This document shows, piece by piece, positions 8,390 through 16,865 of a DNA stretch of 64,000 bases. Both the position numbers and the translations under genes were made by a program. The notes beneath the pieces were generated by a model, which saw nothing but the letters and a program-made list of their open reading frames with translations, was not told the origin of the DNA and searched no databases. Numbering within the stretch: the stretch's first letter is position 1; each line of letters opens with the position of its first letter. This DNA comes from Thermanaerosceptrum fracticalcis (GTDB lineage: Bacteria; Bacillota; Peptococcia; DRI-13): positions 62,001 through 126,000 of the forward strand of contig NZ_CP045798.1 of the NCBI RefSeq assembly GCF_000746025.2, in the 5' to 3' direction.

Positions 8390-9037
8390 CTATGTAAATA
8401 GTTTTTTTACGGCTTCCTGTATTTCGGCGAAGACATCCTTTTTATCCCTTAAGGCATTCACAATCAAGATATTTTCGCCTTCAGCCTGCAGTTTACCCGC
8501 AATTTCCAGGTAGTTCCGGCTGATTTGTGTAAGATAATCTTCTCTTTCATAGAGTTCCTCGTGAAAACGGGCCCGGCTTCTCCGTTCTATAGATTCACTG
8601 ATGGGCAGTTGCAAGAGGATTGTGAGGTCTGGTTTGATACAGTAGGCGTTGATCTGGCGCAGCCAGGCCAGGTCTACCTGCAGAGACTGGTAGGCAAAAG
8701 AAGACAGGTAATAGCGGTCTGAAATGACGTTTATTCCCTTTTCCAGTTTGGCGACAATTCCGCTGTTCTGTTCATTTTCTCCCGTGCAGTAAAGATGATC
8801 CATGCGGTCCGCAGCAAAGAGGAGGGCCATCATTCTTTCATCCAAAGGCTTAAGCCTTTTGGCCAGAGCCAGTCGAATCTGCCCGCCTGCGGGGCCATCT
8901 GTTGGTTCTTTTGTAAAAAAAGTCCGGCCGTAGATAGCTTCGTTTTCCTCTAACCAGGTCCTTAAGAGGCTGGTTTGGGTAGTAATGCCTGACCCGTCTA
9001 CGCCTTCCAATACTATGAATTTACCTTTTTTTGTCAT
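8390..9037 (-). CDS. Thymidylate (dTMP) kinase-family protein with altered P-loop
   Basis: About 215 residues from the chosen start. ATG at 9037 is preferred to one at 9118 because GGAGGAG stands 10 nt before it and the protein then begins with the usual MTKKGKFIVLEGVDG. The family fold is clear: P-loop region EGVDGSGITTQ, the FTKEPTDGPAGGQIR donor loop, the ADRMDHL stretch, and DRYYLSSFAYQ, which matches the DRY-SxxAYQ dTMP-binding motif. The invariant P-loop lysine is replaced by isoleucine (codon ATT). It may be an active subfamily variant or a kinase-dead paralogue; a canonical tmk could exist elsewhere. Monocistronic. Confidence 0.8.
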   Translation of the reverse strand: MTKKGKFIVLEGVDGSGITTQTSLLRTWLEENEAIYGRTFFTKEPTDGPAGGQIRLALAKRLKPLDERMMALLFAADRMDHLYCTGENEQNSGIVAKLEKGINVISDRYYLSSFAYQSLQVDLAWLRQINAYCIKPDLTILLQLPISESIERRSRARFHEELYEREDYLTQISRNYLEIAGKLQAEGENILIVNALRDKKDVFAEIQEAVKKLFT

Positions 9038-9244
9038 AAGCGTTTCGCTCCTCCGGCTGTTAGTAAAACGTAATGCAAATACAGTGATAGATTGCTCTTT
9101 AAACATATTCTTGCTCATTGAGATATTTTCCTTTAATTCTTGGTAAAATTCTGTTTAATTATGGTATTCCTTCGGAGTTACATAATTTGTTGCTCTTTGC
9201 GAAAACTAAAGAAAACATCAAATAAAATAATTAGGAGTGATGAT

Positions 9245-9745
9245 ATGCAACTGATTAACAGGAAATGGGCAGTACTCTTTTTAGTGTTCACTTTACTGTT
9301 TACTATCATAACCGCGTCAGCCTGTGCGCCGCAGCGGAGACCGGCTCCTACGCCGCCTGCTCCGGCACCTGCACCTGCCCCTGCACCCCAAACTCCACCC
9401 CAGCGGGCTGACGAAAATGCCAAGGCTGACATGCTGGCTAAAAAGATTGCCGATATGCAAAACATTAACTCCGCTACTGTCGTTATTTCCGGGAACCAGG
9501 CCTGGGTTGGTGTAGATTTACATGCCAATGTCAAAGGACAGCTAAGTAATCAAATGAAAAATGACATAACGAATGTGGTGAAAAATGAAGTACCAAATAT
9601 CCAGACCGTTTACGTTACCGCCGATGCCGACACTGTTACCCGCCTGAGAGACATTGCCCGGGATATAGCTGCCGGCAGGCCTGTGTCCGGTTTTATTAAT
9701 GAATTGACGGAAATTGGCCGGAGGATTACGCCATCCGCTAAATAA
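9245..9745 (+). CDS. YhcN/YlaJ-family sporulation lipoprotein
   Basis: 166 residues from ATG 9245, chosen because TTAGGAG lies 7 nt upstream and a lipoprotein signal then starts at once. The signal ends in a lipobox (ASAC) near residue 28. A low-complexity Pro-Ala linker (about 35-55) leads to a YhcN/YlaJ domain: the AKKIADMQNINSATVVISGN and WVGVDLHANVK stretches are characteristic. Family members are membrane lipoproteins of the forespore or spore needed for normal germination or outgrowth in bacilli. Its presence implies a spore-former. Single gene with terminator. Confidence 0.8.
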   Translation: MQLINRKWAVLFLVFTLLFTIITASACAPQRRPAPTPPAPAPAPAPAPQTPPQRADENAKADMLAKKIADMQNINSATVVISGNQAWVGVDLHANVKGQLSNQMKNDITNVVKNEVPNIQTVYVTADADTVTRLRDIARDIAAGRPVSGFINELTEIGRRITPSAK

Positions 9746-9761
9746 CAATGAAAAGACATGA

Positions 9762-9800
9762 AAAAGCTCCCACTCCTGTGACTTGGGGGCTTTTCGTTTT
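9762..9800 (+). terminator. Terminator after the YhcN-type gene
   Basis: Stem AAAAGCTCCCA / TGGGGGCTTTT (one G-T pair) with an 11-nt loop and T-rich tail. Confidence 0.8.
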
Positions 9801-10018
9801 CTAAAGACAGTGATTAAGGGTGATAAAGAACGAGAAACAGACGTTCAAGGTGCTAGATTGGTATAGCAGGTTTTAGTTACATTGTTTATATCTTCCGGAC
9901 AAAATTTAATCGTTGAATTATACAAGAAAAGTATTATGCTAATAATTGTGGCTTTAAGGAGAAGTGTACAAGACGAATTTAAAGCTTAAATCCAGGGGAG
10001 GAAAGGTGGGGCACCGGT

Positions 10019-10141
10019 ATGTTAGACTTAAGTCTGGCCGAATTAATCACAGTTGTAGTATTGCCCTTGGCAACTTACATCTATTTGGTCAGAAATAAAT
10101 ATTCCTCGGCAGGGAACAAGCACCATATCAGATTTATCTAA
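10019..10141 (+). CDS. Candidate 40-aa membrane peptide upstream of the c-di-AMP riboswitch
   Basis: ATG at 10019, stop at 10139-10141. The peptide starts MLDLSLAELITVVV and continues with a single hydrophobic helix (about residues 6-24) and a basic tail (RNKYSSAGNKHH). A purine-rich block (GGGGAGGAAAGGTGG) ends about 9 nt before the ATG. It sits between the YhcN terminator and the riboswitch, in the likely transcript leader of the potassium-transport operon. Small single-helix peptides accompany other K+ systems (KdpF with Kdp), but no sequence match to KdpF is claimed. Could be a chance ORF. Confidence 0.4.
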   Translation: MLDLSLAELITVVVLPLATYIYLVRNKYSSAGNKHHIRFI

Positions 10142-10227
10142 GAGAGTCCAAACTTATCGAAAAATAACTATGTCAGAGATCAAGCCAGCCAACGCTGTAC
10201 AAACTGTACGAATCGTTATATAATGCA

Positions 10228-10408
10228 GTAAATAGCGAATACGCGCTGAATTCCCACGGGAAACGGGGGACCCACAGTTTTGGGGTGAATCCTACTACGG
10301 TAGGTAGGGCTAAACTCTTTCGGCCCGAATCCGTCAGCTAACCTCGTAAGCGTTGGAGGAGATAAAAGTAGTGAGAAGTGTGCCTTTAGGTACGCTTATC
10401 TTTGCTTG
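10228..10408 (+). ncRNA. Cyclic di-AMP riboswitch (ydaO/yuaA class)
   Basis: Conserved blocks of the class are visible in order: ACGGGAAACGGGGGACCCA, GGGGTGAATCC, TAGGTAGGGC, TTTCGGCCCGAATCCGTCAG, and CTAACCTCGTAAGCGT. A closing stem AAGTGTGCC/GGTACGCTT follows. An intrinsic terminator lies 11 nt downstream, so binding of c-di-AMP should stop transcription (OFF switch). The controlled genes are an unknown 210-aa protein and ktrB-ktrA, consistent with the known role of this class in shutting off K+ uptake when c-di-AMP is high. Outer boundaries are approximate. Confidence 0.92.
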
Positions 10409-10418
10409 AATCAATCCT

Positions 10419-10450
10419 CCAGGCTTTTCATAAAGCCTGGTTTTTCTTTT
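10419..10450 (+). terminator. Expression-platform terminator of the c-di-AMP riboswitch
   Basis: Perfect stem CCAGGCTTT / AAAGCCTGG with 4-nt loop and a T-rich run (TTTTTCTTTT), between the aptamer and the first gene. Confidence 0.9.
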
Positions 10451-10465
10451 CATTGAAACAAGGAG

Positions 10466-11098
10466 ATGACAAGTGTGAACAGGGACTTATTGGTCAAGAC
10501 GTTAAAGCTGCATGTGGAAACAGCCCATTCTCTTAAGGAACTTTCCCGTCATAATATTAATTTTCAAATTTGGCAGGAGAAAACCAGGGAAACCCTGGAA
10601 AGGGCCTTTGGCCCCCAGGGGGAGATGGTAAAAAGATTTAACTCCATTAAATATCACCTACCGCCAAAACTCCACGATGATGAAAGCCATGACTTAGCGG
10701 AGATTCGCCAGGCCTACTTGTCAGGTCTGGACAAGGCTATTACCATCCTAATGGATAGTATAAAAGTGTTGAGTGACGGTGTTGATGTTCAGTTACATCC
10801 CAACTGTTCCCTCCATTGTGACACTAATGGGGAGCTGGATTTGAAGCTTCATCTTTCTTTCCAGGATATTGTCAACTATGTGGATCAGACTAATCTCCCA
10901 AAGATTGAACAAAAGGAGATTAAAGAGGAATTACAACAAATATACGACCTTTTAAGCAAGAAGAAACTGGATCAAGACAAGGTGAAACTGCATAAAAGTA
11001 AACTTGTCGGCATTCTCAACAGTATGGTGGGTAAAACCGGTGGTATCTTTCTTCTCTATCAGCTTCTTGAAATTTTAGAAACCCTTATTGTTATGTAG
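10466..11098 (+). CDS. Unknown helical protein co-regulated with KtrAB (210 aa)
   Basis: First gene after the riboswitch terminator, with AAGGAG close to the start and ktrB beginning 9 bp after its stop. No signal peptide or membrane segment; strongly helical and charged. The first ~100 residues show the pattern F-x2-W then LERAFGP, KRFNSI, and Y-x2-GLDKAITIL, which I have seen as an N-terminal helical module in various uncharacterised bacterial proteins. The second half contains LHPNCSLHCD and DLKLHLSFQDI and ends in leucine-rich helices. I do not recognise a named family. Its place makes a role in K+ or osmotic homeostasis under c-di-AMP control likely. Confidence 0.65.
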   Translation: MTSVNRDLLVKTLKLHVETAHSLKELSRHNINFQIWQEKTRETLERAFGPQGEMVKRFNSIKYHLPPKLHDDESHDLAEIRQAYLSGLDKAITILMDSIKVLSDGVDVQLHPNCSLHCDTNGELDLKLHLSFQDIVNYVDQTNLPKIEQKEIKEELQQIYDLLSKKKLDQDKVKLHKSKLVGILNSMVGKTGGIFLLYQLLEILETLIVM

Positions 11099-11107
11099 GT
11101 AAGTATT

Positions 11108-12487
11108 ATGGAAAACATTATTCTAAATAATTACTCTCAAGAAAAGAAACCACAACGAAAAGGGGAATTTCTGACGCCATCGCGTATTTTGGTCCTGGGC
11201 TTTGCGTTACTTATTCTCATAGGGGCTCTGCTTTTAACCTTGCCCGTAGCAACGTTGAACGGGCAGGGTTTAAACTTTCTTGACGCTCTCTTTACAGCTA
11301 CTTCCGCTGTATGTGTAACAGGCCTGGTGGTGGTTGATACAGGAACATATTTCACTACCTTTGGTCAGGTCGTGATACTTCTTTTAATCCAGGTGGGGGG
11401 CTTAGGTTTTATGACCTTCGCCACCCTCTTCGCGATTATTTTGGGACGCAAGATTACCCTAAAAGAGCGCCTTCTCCTGCAGGAAGCCTTAAACCAGGTT
11501 TCCCTGGAAGGAATAGTTCGCCTGGCTAAATATGTTATCCAGATTTCCTTTGTTATTGAGGTTTTAGGCGCCCTGATTTTGACCATGCGCTGGTCTACAG
11601 ACCTGGGCTGGGGGAAGGCTTTGTACTTTGGCGTATTTCATGCTATTTCCGCCTTTAATAACGCGGGATTTGACCTCTTTGGCAATTTTTCCAGCCTGAC
11701 CCGTTACCAGGGCGATATTACCACTAATCTTACCATTATGTTCTTGATTATCACGGGTGGGATCGGCTTTGCTGTTCTTTCGGATGCTTATGTGAACAGG
11801 GGACGTAAATTTACCCTGCATTCCCGGGCTGTGCTCAAAGTATCGGGAGTTTTGATTCTTTTAGGTGCTTTGTTCATCTTTGCTTTGGAGTACACCAATC
11901 CTAAAACCCTGGGAAGCCTGGATCCGGTTGCTAAAGTACTTGCTTCTTTCTTCCAGTCGGTAACGCCCAGGACTGCCGGCTTTAATACCGTGAACCTTCC
12001 CGATTTACGGGATACCACCGTATTAGTTATTATCGTGCTGATGTTCATTGGGGCTTCACCCGGCTCAACGGGTGGCGGCATTAAAACTACTACTCTACTG
12101 GCCATCATCCTCTCGGTATCCAGTACTTTCAAAGGATACTGTCACGTTACCCTGGAAGAGCGCACTCTGCCCAAGGATATTATCCAAAAGGCGGTAGCCA
12201 TGACTTTCACGGCTATGTTATTAGTCTTGACTGTTACCGGGTTACTTACCATTACGGAAGAAGCTGATGTCCTAACCCTCCTCTTTGAAGTCACCTCCGC
12301 CTTTGGTACAGTTGGGCTTTCCCTGGGTATTACTCCTAATTTGTCTTCTTTGGGCAGGTTAGCCATTATCTTTACGATGTTCTGCGGACGGGTAGGACCT
12401 TTGACCCTGGCCTTTGCTTTGGCTCAGAAAAGAGCCTTGGTCATGAACCAGATTAAATATCCAGAAGAAAGAATCATTATAGGTTAG
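11108..12487 (+). CDS. ktrB: KtrB/TrkH-type potassium channel subunit
   Basis: 459 residues, the usual length for KtrB. Four repeated pore motifs are visible: TSAVCVTGL (near 62), AISAFNNAGF (near 180), VTPRTAGFN (near 287) and TSAFGTVGLS (near 398). Each carries the selectivity-filter glycine. About ten transmembrane segments. The protein forms the K+ (Na+-coupled) uptake channel and works with the cytoplasmic gating ring encoded 11 bp downstream. Regulation by the upstream c-di-AMP riboswitch at RNA level is expected. Confidence 0.93.
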   Translation: MENIILNNYSQEKKPQRKGEFLTPSRILVLGFALLILIGALLLTLPVATLNGQGLNFLDALFTATSAVCVTGLVVVDTGTYFTTFGQVVILLLIQVGGLGFMTFATLFAIILGRKITLKERLLLQEALNQVSLEGIVRLAKYVIQISFVIEVLGALILTMRWSTDLGWGKALYFGVFHAISAFNNAGFDLFGNFSSLTRYQGDITTNLTIMFLIITGGIGFAVLSDAYVNRGRKFTLHSRAVLKVSGVLILLGALFIFALEYTNPKTLGSLDPVAKVLASFFQSVTPRTAGFNTVNLPDLRDTTVLVIIVLMFIGASPGSTGGGIKTTTLLAIILSVSSTFKGYCHVTLEERTLPKDIIQKAVAMTFTAMLLVLTVTGLLTITEEADVLTLLFEVTSAFGTVGLSLGITPNLSSLGRLAIIFTMFCGRVGPLTLAFALAQKRALVMNQIKYPEERIIIG

Positions 12488-12498
12488 GAGGATATATT

Positions 12499-13146
12499 AT
12501 GCGTAAACAGTTTGCCGTTATTGGTCTAGGCCGTTTTGGCACCAGTGTGGCCAAAACGCTAAGTGCTCTGGGCCACGATGTGCTGGCCATCGATAGCTCC
12601 GAAAGTGCTGTGCAGGCGGTAGTTCATGACGTAACCCACGCTGTACAGGCAGATGCCCGGGACGAGGAAACCCTGAAAGCTCTGGGAATTCGTAATTTTG
12701 ATGTAGCCGTGGTGGCCATTGGTCATGAACTGGAGGCCAATATTTTGATCACCGTGATGCTGAAAGAGATGGGTGTAAAATATGTGGTGGCTAAAGCCCA
12801 AACTGCTTTACACGGTAAAGTCCTGGAAAGAATAGGTGCTGATAAAATTATTTATCCCGAGAAAGATATGGGCATCCGCCTGGCTCACAATCTGGTCACC
12901 TCTAATGTTATGGACTTTATCGAACTTTCACCGGGATACAGTATTGTAGAAATCATTGCCCCCTTCGCCTATACCAATAAAACACTGGGAGAGTTAAATT
13001 TAAGGGCCAGATTTGGGATCAGCGTCATGGCCATTAAGAAGAAAGATAATATTATTGTTGGCCCGGGAGCTGATGCCCTGATTGAAGAGGATGACACCTT
13101 AGTACTTCTTAGCAAAAACGACGCTCTGGCCAAACTGCCGGAATGA
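12499..13146 (+). CDS. ktrA: KtrA/TrkA potassium uptake regulatory subunit
   Basis: 215 residues with an N-terminal RCK/Rossmann domain (VIGLGRFGTSVAKTLSALGHDV; then AIDSSE) and a C-terminal RCK_C (TrkA_C) domain (about 135-215, starting SPGYSIVEI). The octameric ring binds nucleotides and gates KtrB; in Firmicutes the C-terminal domain is itself a c-di-AMP receptor, so the operon may be controlled by c-di-AMP both at RNA and at protein level. An AGGAGG site precedes the ATG. A terminator follows. Confidence 0.93.
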   Translation: MRKQFAVIGLGRFGTSVAKTLSALGHDVLAIDSSESAVQAVVHDVTHAVQADARDEETLKALGIRNFDVAVVAIGHELEANILITVMLKEMGVKYVVAKAQTALHGKVLERIGADKIIYPEKDMGIRLAHNLVTSNVMDFIELSPGYSIVEIIAPFAYTNKTLGELNLRARFGISVMAIKKKDNIIVGPGADALIEEDDTLVLLSKNDALAKLPE

Positions 13147-13156
13147 AGATAGTTAG

Positions 13157-13200
13157 AAGGGAAGGTTGTGTGTAGCACAGCCTTCCCTTTTGTTAATTTT
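13157..13200 (+). terminator. Terminator after ktrA
   Basis: Perfect stem AAGGGAAGG-TTGTG / CACAG-CCTTCCCTT with 5-nt loop and T-rich tail. Confidence 0.88.
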
Positions 13201-13348
13201 TGTTAATTTCCTTGCCGATACAAATACTAAAGCAGAAGTGGTATGAATGAATGGTTAGGATATAGGAGTGCATGATATTGGGAAAAGTATAAGCAGGGTA
13301 ATCCACTGGCCAAGGTAGTTGATGTACTGGAAAGACAAGTATTAAAAA

Positions 13349-13528
13349 GTGAAAGAAAGGAAAAATCTCAGAACGAAGGATAGATTAGTGGCCGGTAGTT
13401 TGGCCGGAGTTATTAGCGCGCTTATCCAGGAACTGTACGCCATAATTTTAACAACCCTGGAGTTTTCTGATAGAACTTTTGGAGATTTAGCTTGTATCCT
13501 TATCAGCCAAAAATATCAGACTCTATAA
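13349..13528 (+). pseudogene. Truncated small membrane-protein ORF (59 aa), probable relic
   Basis: A GTG-initiated frame reading VKERKNLRTKDRLVAGSLAG and continuing with ISALIQELYAIILTTLEFSDRTFGDLA. The DRLVAGSLAGVISA and FSDRTFGDLA pieces resemble the N-terminal part of a family of roughly 130-150-residue membrane proteins common in Clostridia, but the frame ends after 59 codons, before further helices. No strong ribosome site. An overlapping frame just upstream (KQGNPLAKVVDVLERQVL, ending at 13383) also looks like the tail of a lost gene. The rest of the 13.2-13.6 kb gap shows nothing else. Confidence 0.4.
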
Positions 13529-13634
13529 TAAGCTCATAAAAAAATTGATGCACTGATGAAATTTACAGAAACGCTGCAAGCAAACAATATGGTAAAATAA
13601 AAATAGGCAAGTGGTGGATAGGAGGAGATAGAGA

Positions 13635-13994
13635 ATGTTCATTTATCATGCTGGGATTATCACTTTAGCTATTGCTCTTGTTTTGCTTGCAGTTTCCTCT
13701 CTTACCGGTGGTTTAACCCTATACACCGGTTTGGCTTTCGGCCTAATCGTCTTCATTGCCTCGGTCATTGGTTTGTATGAGTATACACGGCGCCTGGCCC
13801 GGGAAGAATTGTTCAGTTTTCTTTATAATAACAGGGATTCTTTTAAACACCCCGAGCTGGTGGCCGAATTACGCAAAGAATTGATGGCCGCAGCTAAGAA
13901 CAAAGATAAAAAGCAATATGAGGAAACCATGAAAAAAATTTGGTGCCTCAATGATCCCAAGATTTTTGCCTTCCTGGTGAACGAAGGCTACTAG
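13635..13994 (+). CDS. Small membrane protein of unknown function (119 aa)
   Basis: Two N-terminal transmembrane helices (about 7-28 and 32-50) are followed by a cytoplasmic helical tail with YEYTRRLAREELF, AELRKELMAAAKN and the ending IWCLNDPKIFAFLVNEGY. A TAGGAGG site precedes the ATG. It is monocistronic with its own terminator. No family recognised; nothing suggests catalysis. Confidence 0.6.
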   Translation: MFIYHAGIITLAIALVLLAVSSLTGGLTLYTGLAFGLIVFIASVIGLYEYTRRLAREELFSFLYNNRDSFKHPELVAELRKELMAAAKNKDKKQYEETMKKIWCLNDPKIFAFLVNEGY

Positions 13995-13998
13995 GAAT

Positions 13999-14027
13999 AA
14001 CCCCGGTAACCGGGGTTTTATTTTTTT
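13999..14027 (+). terminator. Terminator before cysK
   Basis: Stem AACCCCGG / CCGGGGTT with a TAA loop and a long T-run. Confidence 0.9.
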
Positions 14028-14106
14028 CCCCCTTTTCCTAAAGCCATTCTTATGATAAAATACAACTAATCATACAGAAATAGTCGGAAATAGGAGGAAT
14101 AAAAAA

Positions 14107-15027
14107 ATGATTCATAATGATATTACCAGTCTCATTGGGAAAACCCCCCTTGTCCGTTTAAACAAGGTAACGGAGGGAATGGGGGCTGAAGTACTGGCCA
14201 AAGTGGAATATTTTAATCCCGGAGGCAGTATTAAAGACAGGATCGCCCTTAATATGATCACTCAAGCGGAAAAAGAGGGACGTATCAACAGCGATACAGT
14301 GTTAATCGAGCCTACCAGCGGTAATACCGGGGTAGGACTGGCCATGGTGGCCGCAGCCAAAGGTTTAAAACTGATTTTAACCATGCCGGAAACCATGAGC
14401 ATGGAAAGGCGCAGGCTTTTAAAAGCCTATGGCGCAGAACTTGTTTTAACTCCCGGTCCTTTGGGGATGAAAGGGGCTATTGAAAAAGCCCGGGAACTGG
14501 CGGAGCAAAATCCCAATTCTTTAATCCTGCAGCAGTTTGAGAATCCGGCTAACCCGGAAATCCACCGGTTAACGACAGCACAGGAGATTTTGGAAGACAC
14601 CCAGGGCAAACTTGATATTTTTGTGGCCGGTGTAGGTACGGGAGGTACAATCACCGGAGTGGCAAGTGTGATTAAAGAGAAACTTCCTCACGTTCAGTTT
14701 GTAGCCGTGGAACCTGCGGACTCACCGGTATTAAGCGGTGGCAACCCGGGGCCTCATAAAATTCAGGGCATCGGTGCCGGTTTCGTTCCTCAGGTTTTAG
14801 ATACTGCGCTCATCGACCAGATTATTACTGTAAAAACCGGTGATGCTTATGAAACAGCCAGGGAATTGGCCAGGAAAGAAGGACTCCTGGTGGGGATTTC
14901 TTCTGGGGCTGCTGCTTTTGCTGCCCTGCAGTTAGCGAAAGACCCTGCCAATAGTGGTAAGAGAATTGTGGTAGTGCTGCCCGATACGGGTGAAAGATAC
15001 CTCTCTACTGAACTGTTTGAAAGTTAA
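14107..15027 (+). CDS. cysK: Cysteine synthase A (O-acetylserine sulfhydrylase)
   Basis: 306 residues, standard length. PLP lysine K43 in [11 protein letters not shown], the substrate loop PTSGNTG (near 75), and the phosphate-binding glycines [10 protein letters not shown] (near 176) are intact, as is the C-terminal GISSGAA. It makes cysteine from O-acetylserine and sulfide. Monocistronic, with a clear TAGGAGG site. It lies near the ArsR/rhodanese block but is separated from it by the cytochrome genes, so a shared sulfur role is only a possibility. Confidence 0.93.
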   Translation: MIHNDITSLIGKTPLVRLNKVTEGMGAEVLAKVEYFNPGGSIKDRIALNMITQAEKEGRINSDTVLIEPTSGNTGVGLAMVAAAKGLKLILTMPETMSMERRRLLKAYGAELVLTPGPLGMKGAIEKARELAEQNPNSLILQQFENPANPEIHRLTTAQEILEDTQGKLDIFVAGVGTGGTITGVASVIKEKLPHVQFVAVEPADSPVLSGGNPGPHKIQGIGAGFVPQVLDTALIDQIITVKTGDAYETARELARKEGLLVGISSGAAAFAALQLAKDPANSGKRIVVVLPDTGERYLSTELFES

Positions 15028-15101
15028 AGAAAACTTGGCTTGTACCGAGCCAAAGGCGAAGATAGAAGCCTTAGTTGCACTTATGCCCGTGGTATAAAAG
15101 G

Positions 15102-15133
15102 AAAACCCCAGTCGAAAGACTGGGGTTTTAAAT
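15102..15133. terminator. Bidirectional terminator between cysK and the cytochrome b gene
   Basis: Perfect 12-bp stem AAAACCCCAGTC / GACTGGGGTTTT with a GAAA tetraloop; A-run on one side and T-run on the other serve the two convergent genes. Confidence 0.92.
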
Positions 15134-15146
15134 TATCTGCTGGCTC

Positions 15147-15914
15147 CTACGTAACAGCAGTTTTACCGGAAGCAGAACTCTGCTCTAATTCCTTGACCCA
15201 CTCGGGGTGATGGGCTTTGGCCCATTCCCTGGCTACCTTACCATGCAGCAGGACTTGGAAAGTACCGGGGTTTGCGGCGGTACCCAGGTAAGCGTGGCCG
15301 AGTACGGCGGCAAAAAGTATAAGGGCGGAAAGACCGTGGATGAGGGCAGCGACCATAGCTATATTAATATGATAGTTTTGGGGGAAAACGAGGATATAAC
15401 CGGAAACGATAATAAAAATACTTAGGGTTGCACTTAACCAGAAAAAGACCTTCTGCCCGGCATTGAGTTTCCCGGCAGGGAGGTGCATTTCTTTTTTGGT
15501 GAGATAGCCCCCCATATACTTAAACCACTCCAGATCATATTTCTTAAAGAGGGAAGCTTTAAAGTACATAACAATACTGATAATACTGCTCACAGTAAAA
15601 ATGATGCCCAGGGCTATATGGAATTTGAGAGCCCACTGGTAACTCAGGCCCAGGTTATTAACCTTAAAGGTGGCAAAAGCTATGCCGGTGAGGGCCAGGA
15701 GTACGCAGCTGACCATACGGAAAAAATGAGCAAACCGTTCCAAAAGAGTCATACGGATTATTTCCGGCGGGAGTTTAGCCAGTTTCTTGCCGTGGGGACC
15801 GATGATGAAATAATGAGCGGCCGCGCCCAGTACTACTCCGGAAATAGCCAGTGCAAAGAGAATACCGATAAAGTCTATGTAATAATTAATGAGGGTTACC
15901 AGTAAAGAATTCAT
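15147..15914 (-). CDS. Membrane di-heme cytochrome b subunit (formate-dehydrogenase-gamma/Ni-hydrogenase b type)
   Basis: 255 residues from the ATG at 15914, chosen because GGGAGGGA lies 5 nt upstream (an upstream start at 15959 lacks one). Four to five transmembrane helices; candidate heme histidines in AHFFRMV, LKFHIALGI, ALIHGLSAL and VLGHAYLG. The fold matches the b-type subunit that exchanges electrons between menaquinone and a periplasmic or extracellular partner. It is downstream of, and co-directional with, a hexaheme lipoprotein gene, so the two probably form a quinol-cytochrome c module. Extracytoplasmic electron delivery is inferred. Confidence 0.8.
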   Translation of the reverse strand: MNSLLVTLINYYIDFIGILFALAISGVVLGAAAHYFIIGPHGKKLAKLPPEIIRMTLLERFAHFFRMVSCVLLALTGIAFATFKVNNLGLSYQWALKFHIALGIIFTVSSIISIVMYFKASLFKKYDLEWFKYMGGYLTKKEMHLPAGKLNAGQKVFFWLSATLSIFIIVSGYILVFPQNYHINIAMVAALIHGLSALILFAAVLGHAYLGTAANPGTFQVLLHGKVAREWAKAHHPEWVKELEQSSASGKTAVT

Positions 15915-15986
15915 GTTGTTCCCTCCCCTTAGAATGTAACCAAAACCCTCTAAGACCAAGAGGGGTATGGGGGATAAAAAATTGTG

Positions 15987-16865
15987 TTAGTGAGTTTTTA
16001 ATACAGCATGATGGGGGTCGGAATTGCCGCTTTCATGACAGGATTCACAGCTAAGAGTATCTTCTTTGAACATCAGCCCCCGGGCATTGCCGTGGGGATT
16101 GTGACATTCCAGGCATGACTGTTTGGGTGTGAGATTAGCCGGTTTTTCACCGCCGGCATGACATATGTAGCAGGAATCTTCATTAACGGCAATGGCTGCA
16201 GGACTGCCTGTAGCAGCATGAACACTTCCCGGACCATGACAGGTTTCACAGCTCATACCACCAGTGAGTTTGTTGGAACCGGGAGCCTGCAAAGCCTGGG
16301 CGGCCAATCCCGGGCTATGGCAGGTGGCGCAGTCTCCGTAATTTCGGACTCCCCAATCTTTTGTACCATTTTTATCGTAATCTTTTTCGATAGCCGGGGT
16401 TAATTTCCAGGCATTGTTCTCTTGGGCCAGGTCGGCAATACGGTATAAGCCCAGCCTATCACTTGTAAATCCTGTACCAGGCTTAAGTGAAGCTACAAGA
16501 TGCCGGTCGGCCATAATACCGTTAATCTCTGGCTGGGTTAAGGTAATATCCAATTTTACAGGCTTATTCTTATTGCCATCATCATAAACGGTAATGGTTT
16601 GATTTAAATTGAGACCGGGATAATGGGCGGCTGCTTTGAATAAAGCGGCATGAGTGGTTTTATTAAATGAGTCCATAATTGTACTGCCGTGACAGGATGT
16701 ACAGGTCTGTGAGCCCACATAGGCAGCTTGACTAATATCGATAGGCTCAGCCTGTATGGTGCTGTTATTTGGAGCAGGAGACAGGGGCTTTGGGCTGGAA
16801 CAAGCCGCTGACAGGACAAAAACGGCAAAAACTAGTATAAATAAAGCCTTCGAATGTTTTTTCAC
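15987..16865 (-). CDS. Hexaheme c-type cytochrome lipoprotein
   Basis: 292 residues from a GTG start at 16865 with AAGGGAGG 11 nt upstream. The signal peptide ends at a lipobox (LSAAC), so the protein is anchored outside the cell membrane. Six CxxCH heme motifs are present: CTSCH, CATCH, CETCH, CYICH, CLECH, CESCH. The spacing between first and second motif (about 120 residues) leaves room for a globular domain of unknown role. The C-terminal motifs resemble doubled-CxxCH domains. Genes for ResB/CcsA maturation proteins start divergently 304 bp away. Confidence 0.85.
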   Translation of the reverse strand: MKKHSKALFILVFAVFVLSAACSSPKPLSPAPNNSTIQAEPIDISQAAYVGSQTCTSCHGSTIMDSFNKTTHAALFKAAAHYPGLNLNQTITVYDDGNKNKPVKLDITLTQPEINGIMADRHLVASLKPGTGFTSDRLGLYRIADLAQENNAWKLTPAIEKDYDKNGTKDWGVRNYGDCATCHSPGLAAQALQAPGSNKLTGGMSCETCHGPGSVHAATGSPAAIAVNEDSCYICHAGGEKPANLTPKQSCLECHNPHGNARGLMFKEDTLSCESCHESGNSDPHHAVLKTH

